Shown in pieces: positions 59,988 through 64,000 of a DNA stretch of 64,000 nt (position 1 is its first letter; every line of letters starts with the position of its first letter). The notes under the pieces were generated by a model. That model made no database searches and was not told the DNA's origin. It saw only the letters and a program-made list of their open reading frames with translations. The translations under genes and the position numbers were made by a program. Source of the DNA: CAYPEL01 sp036479985 (GTDB lineage: Bacteria > Pseudomonadota > Gammaproteobacteria > DSM-19610); the NCBI GenBank assembly GCA_965224815.1, contig CBDDAF010000003.1:3038001-3102000 (forward strand). The letters run 5' to 3'.

Positions 59988-62900
59988 TTACTTCTGAAAT
60001 TCAACCGGATCCTCTTTATCACCAAACAAGCGGTGCCTGAAGTTTCCAATCAAGCCAGATATAGGCCGCGTGATACCACCAAAAAACATCCCTTTACCAG
60101 CCGCTGTAATGATATCACCAAGATTCGACTCAGACTTCGCTGGTGTGCCCCAGAATTTAAGGGTAGGGCCAGTCCAATAGCCGAACGCATCCTTTTTTAG
60201 TTCCAGCAGATCCATATCATAGAAAATGGAGGCGCCTTTGTTGCGCAGGTTGAGTTGGGATTGCAGTGACAGTGGACTCTGCATAATGTCGGTGCCTTCC
60301 TGGTATTTTATCCCGCCTTCAGCAGTCATCAGGACTTCCCGATTTTGTACGACGTATTGTTTGATTTGTACGTCGCGCGATTTACCCCGGACGAGGTGAA
60401 TATCAATTTTGGTATAGTCAATTTCCTTGATGTAGTTAACGAGCCTTGAGACGGCGCCTAAACCGAATAGTCCGGTTGGAACAAAGGAGACCCCTTCTCC
60501 AAATAGGCCTGCAAAACCTGTCGAACCCTGTATCACCGCACTATTTGGGTTGAGTAGGCGGAAGATACCGTCCCGGCTCTGCATGCGCATATCGAAGAAC
60601 AGTTGATTGCGATATTGCGCCATGTTCGGTGATTTTCCAAAGGCGTCAATTTTTACGTCGAAGAGACCTTCTGCGCGCGGGATGGCTTCCGGGTCCAGTT
60701 CACGTGAGAAGGTGGCCAGGTCAAACTTTTCAGCGCCTGCTTGTAACTTTAGATCGTAGGGTGTTTCGCCAGGGGTGAATGTAATAGCACCGTCCAGGGT
60801 GATGGGGTTGTCACGAAAATGGGCCTCATATTTATCCAGCGAGAGTCTGCCGGATGTGAAGTCGGTGTGGCCTTTGATGTCGTAGATCTCAAGGTAGTCC
60901 GTATAGAAGAGACGTTTAATGTGAGTGTCGGTATGGAAGTTATACGGTAGCGCATCCCAGAAGGCACGTTCATCCGGTTGTAGTTCGAGTGCTGGGTCGG
61001 TTTCATTTTCAGCGGTTTTTTCTTCTTCGGCTTCGCTATTCTCTGTTGTTGTTTCACCGCTAACTGCTTTCAGCGTATTCAGGATATCGTTCAAGTAGAG
61101 TACGGTGCTGTCTATAGCGATGTTTATATCATTGCTGGGGACTTGTTTGGTTGAATGAACAGCTTTTATTAACAAATCACTTTCACCCGTTTTCCCTACT
61201 GTTTTGACCGGTGCTTTAAGGTCAAAACTACCATCGGTATCCAGTTTGCCACCAACCCTGATTTCAAGTAATTCGAGTGGCAGTTCCTGTTTGCTTTTGA
61301 GTCCCAGGATACGGGTTGTCGAATCAACCTGTCCTGATGAATTGATTGTTGTGACGGAGGTCAGTTTACCGGCTGTTAGCGTATGTTCTGGCATGATTGC
61401 AGGTTGGCTCAGGAGCGACGGTAGTAATATTGTCAGGTCGGCGTTGAGTGTGTCCACCCAGCTATTATCACCGCGGCTTTTCATTGTCAGGTCAACTGTG
61501 CCATCGACCGTATGCACTTTCTTGTTTTTGTCAAAATCAATTGTAAACGGGGCCAGCTTTGTATGCAGCGCGTTACCCTGCAGGGTCATTTCTGTGCCTG
61601 CCGTCAGTGTGAACGATTGCAGCAGAGAAGCATCTTCGGTTTTTACTTCAATGCCATTAATAACAAATGGTTCGATGGTTTTGACAGTCAGTGCTTTTCC
61701 GTTCGAACTGAGTTCAGCTTGTCCATTGACTTGTTTAAAGGTCAATCCGTTTGCAGCCAGGACTTTTGCAAAGGGTTTAGGTGTCAGGTCAGCCACTGTG
61801 AGCGTGACCTTCCCCTTGGCCCGGCCTATCTCTGATTGTTTGCTGCGGAACTTTGTATAAAGCCGTACTTTTGAATCTGCCTGCAACGTAATTTTTGGTG
61901 CTGCATCACTGTAGAAAAGGTTGGCTGTCAGGCGGCTGATATCAATCCTGGTTTTGCCTTGCGCCAGCTTGTAATCTGCTTCGAAGCGCAGCGGGGAAGA
62001 AATCTCCGCTTTTAATATCTCTGCGATGATCGGTTGTTTTGAAAGTGCCTCCAGATTGGCGTTGAGTTTGCCACTGGCCAGTAACGGTTTTCCTGCTTTG
62101 GCGGGCAACATAATCTTGCCGTTGCCGGTCAATAGCGATGTTGATTCGCTGGTAACCGCAAGCTTCTTGTAGGTGATGCCAGTGCCTTCCGGTGCAAGAC
62201 GGATACTGGGCAAGACGCTGATACCAAGATCTTCCAGAACCGGGCCATCTTTGTTGGTGATTGTGACATGCTTGACTCTAAAGGGGCGCACTGCGCGTAT
62301 GGCCGCAACGCCTTTTGTATCGGTGGTCAGTGAAAAGTTGGTGCTGTGTAATTTACCTTTAAGTGTTGTGTCAGGCAGAAAGGAAGAAAACCAGCCGAGT
62401 TGGATATCGCTAATATTAAGCGTGGCCAGTGTGCCCGATGTATTTCTGAATTTTGTTCCGGCCTCACTGGTTTCCATAATCAGTGGTTGTTGTAATTGCA
62501 GGTTTAACAGGCGGGTTTTCTTATCTTTGGTTAGTTTTGCATCCAGCTTGCTAATCACTATCCTGTCAGGCTGCTGTTTAACAGTTGTTTGAAAATTCAG
62601 CGTGAAATGTTCAGGTAAGGTTTGCCGCCCGGTTTGTTTAATGGCCAGTAAATTGAGCAGGCTCTTGGTATTCAGTTCGATGCCTGCTTGCACATTGATG
62701 GCACCTTTTTGTTCATCGGACAGGGGCAGGGCGGCTTTTAAGTTACCCGTAGCAAGGATTCGTTTACCGGCTTTGGCCACCAGTTCGTTCAATGAGATTG
62801 CCAGGCTGTCACCGCTGTAAGTGACAGCTGTCAGAACTGATAGGTTAAAATCATCGATTAATGGTTCGCCCGCCTGCTTGATCGTCAGCCCCGTGATTTC

Positions 62901-64000
62901 AAGGGGTTTCATTGGTTTTAGGTGAATGGCGGAATTTGTATCGGTGATGATCCGGAAGGCCGCGGTTAATTGACCGCCCGTAATATCCTGTTCGGGAAGA
63001 AACTTATCCAGCCATTTCAGTGGTACTTTGGGCAGGGTAAATTCCAGCAGGGTGTTTTCCTGGCGCATGAACCCATCGATATCATCCAGCGGGATGTTCA
63101 GGTCTGCTGGCAGGCTGGTTACGAGTGGTTGGTTTTCAACGGTATCGGACATGTCTGTGTCCAGTTTTTCTATCCGTAACTGTTTCTCCGGCAGCAGGGA
63201 TACACGAAAGTTGTTCTTTATACGTAACAGCTCGGGAAGCTGTTCGTTGGCCTGGGCTTTCTTTAGCTCCGTGAGCAGTAGCTCACTGATAATGGTCATG
63301 TTGCCGGTCAGGTTGGTAATATCAAAGTCGAGTTCACCTGACAGCACTTCCTCTGTAACAGGCAGTAGCTTCTCTCCAGCGTAGGGCTGAACAAGACGTT
63401 CATTCGCCGTAATCTTATAAGTACCGTTGCTAAAGATGCCATTGTTTCCGCTGTAGATGCCATCGAGTGTAAGTGTGGATCGGTTATTTTTGTCTTTGTC
63501 CTTTTGCAGCAGGGAAAGATGGATTGACTCGGAATGATGGAGTGGCGGCTCACTGGCCTGATTAGTTGTGATGATAAGATTGGCATTTACGCGTTCCACA
63601 TCTGGCAAGCTTGCCAATGCCGCTTGCACATCGAGTGTGGATTGAATTGCGGCAAAACGTCCTCGGGTAAGTTGGTCAAGCCGAATCTCGCCCACCAGAT
63701 CAATATGGTCTTGTTCCGTACCAGTATTGAAGCGGATATCTATATTAATAGCACCGCCCGAATTTGGCCGTATACCCCCGCCGGTAATACGGGCGATGAC
63801 AGATTGTTCGTTAGGCAGAGAGACGGTAGCATTGATATTTAACTTTTGTAGTACATAACCAAGTCCGTATTGCAGTGAAGCAAGCACGCCAGGAAAGGGG
63901 CCGGTTACTTTCTCCGGAATTTCAGGTGGCTTTGCAGGCGGGTTGAATTCAGTGACATCGACGATGACATCGTCAAGAAATAGTGTTTTGAGGTTCAGTT
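59988..64000 (-). CDS. giant AsmA-like/YdbH-type periplasmic protein, 5' end beyond window
   Basis: At least 1336 residues; the frame is still open at the right edge of the window, so the real start is outside (an internal GTG at 63887 is not the start, because clearly coding sequence such as LKTLFLDDVIVDVTEFNPP lies before it). The chain is beta-rich with recurrent DLTANG-like segments. Near the C terminus it has an AsmA-superfamily end (YRNQLFFDMRMQSRDGIFRL, GFAGLFGEGVSFVPTG, FGYWTGPTLKFWGTP). A stretch of Glu/Asn at about 61000-61060 is low complexity. AsmA-like proteins move lipids across the periplasm. It is followed by the DUF2157 gene with a 30-base gap. Confidence 0.75.
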   Translation of the reverse strand, partial: LNLKTLFLDDVIVDVTEFNPPAKPPEIPEKVTGPFPGVLASLQYGLGYVLQKLNINATVSLPNEQSVIARITGGGIRPNSGGAINIDIRFNTGTEQDHIDLVGEIRLDQLTRGRFAAIQSTLDVQAALASLPDVERVNANLIITTNQASEPPLHHSESIHLSLLQKDKDKNNRSTLTLDGIYSGNNGIFSNGTYKITANERLVQPYAGEKLLPVTEEVLSGELDFDITNLTGNMTIISELLLTELKKAQANEQLPELLRIKNNFRVSLLPEKQLRIEKLDTDMSDTVENQPLVTSLPADLNIPLDDIDGFMRQENTLLEFTLPKVPLKWLDKFLPEQDITGGQLTAAFRIITDTNSAIHLKPMKPLEITGLTIKQAGEPLIDDFNLSVLTAVTYSGDSLAISLNELVAKAGKRILATGNLKAALPLSDEQKGAINVQAGIELNTKSLLNLLAIKQTGRQTLPEHFTLNFQTTVKQQPDRIVISKLDAKLTKDKKTRLLNLQLQQPLIMETSEAGTKFRNTSGTLATLNISDIQLGWFSSFLPDTTLKGKLHSTNFSLTTDTKGVAAIRAVRPFRVKHVTITNKDGPVLEDLGISVLPSIRLAPEGTGITYKKLAVTSESTSLLTGNGKIMLPAKAGKPLLASGKLNANLEALSKQPIIAEILKAEISSPLRFEADYKLAQGKTRIDISRLTANLFYSDAAPKITLQADSKVRLYTKFRSKQSEIGRAKGKVTLTVADLTPKPFAKVLAANGLTFKQVNGQAELSSNGKALTVKTIEPFVINGIEVKTEDASLLQSFTLTAGTEMTLQGNALHTKLAPFTIDFDKNKKVHTVDGTVDLTMKSRGDNSWVDTLNADLTILLPSLLSQPAIMPEHTLTAGKLTSVTTINSSGQVDSTTRILGLKSKQELPLELLEIRVGGKLDTDGSFDLKAPVKTVGKTGESDLLIKAVHSTKQVPSNDINIAIDSTVLYLNDILNTLKAVSGETTTENSEAEEEKTAENETDPALELQPDERAFWDALPYNFHTDTHIKRLFYTDYLEIYDIKGHTDFTSGRLSLDKYEAHFRDNPITLDGAITFTPGETPYDLKLQAGAEKFDLATFSRELDPEAIPRAEGLFDVKIDAFGKSPNMAQYRNQLFFDMRMQSRDGIFRLLNPNSAVIQGSTGFAGLFGEGVSFVPTGLFGLGAVSRLVNYIKEIDYTKIDIHLVRGKSRDVQIKQYVVQNREVLMTAEGGIKYQEGTDIMQSPLSLQSQLNLRNKGASIFYDMDLLELKKDAFGYWTGPTLKFWGTPAKSESNLGDIITAAGKGMFFGGITRPISGLIGNFRHRLFGDKEDPVEFQK

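Overview
This window looks like a chromosome segment of a gammaproteobacterium that oxidises methanol or other simple alcohols. The evidence is a lanthanide-type PQQ methanol dehydrogenase set (xoxF, xoxG, xoxJ, mxaD), an mxaRSACKL-type maturation operon, a methanofuran/tetrahydromethanopterin (H4MPT) C1 gene group, and typical gammaproteobacterial genes (tamAB, fadE, mtgA, cytochrome c5). The base composition looks moderate and the intergenic spaces carry many REP-like palindromes. I cannot name a genus from sequence alone. No rRNA, tRNA, CRISPR array or complete insertion sequence was seen.

Layout. 1-2.7 kb: three minus-strand genes of the H4MPT/methanofuran pathway. 2.9-9.5 kb: a plus-strand run of seven genes encoding a NitT/TauT-type ABC importer and the 'PQQ-dependent catabolism' ABC set (ATPase, beta-propeller, binding protein, ABC-2 permease), closed by a convergent pqqD. 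10.2-12.2 kb: an AcoR-like sigma-54 activator. 12.4-15.1 kb: a SHOCT protein and a porin. 15.2-20.3 kb (minus): a second beta-propeller, mxaD, xoxJ, xoxG and xoxF. 20.7-24 kb: a metallo-hydrolase, a fused SoxYZ-like carrier, a small Cys-containing periplasmic protein and an alpha/beta hydrolase. 24.3-27.6 kb: fadE with a divergent TetR-type regulator. 27.8-33.8 kb: an unknown periplasmic protein and moxR-mxaSACKL. 34.1-37 kb: an NtrC-like two-component pair. 37-47 kb: a pentapeptide-repeat protein, tamB/tamA, a truncated universal stress protein coupled to an APC permease, mtgA and a membrane protein. 47.4-52.4 kb: cytochrome c5, a small membrane protein, a GlcG-like protein, TetR plus ABC1 kinase, and two outer-membrane proteins. 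52.6-57.5 kb: an accessory patch with an HNH-like protein, a solitary integron-type attC site with one cassette-like gene, a molybdopterin oxidoreductase and a toxin-antitoxin pair. 57.7-64 kb: a GDYXXLXY/DUF2157 pair and a giant AsmA-like protein that runs off the right edge.

How the genes fit together (inference). Alcohol enters the periplasm, possibly through the porin, and is oxidised by XoxF, with electrons passing to XoxG. XoxJ, MxaD and the Mxa proteins would assemble or activate the enzyme. Formaldehyde would be handled by the H4MPT route. Four matches to the sigma-54 -24/-12 promoter consensus lie in front of pqqD, the porin, xoxF and the alpha/beta hydrolase, all within 13 kb of the sigma-54 activator gene. 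This suggests a compact sigma-54 regulon for lanthanide-dependent alcohol oxidation, which is the most interesting proposal here.
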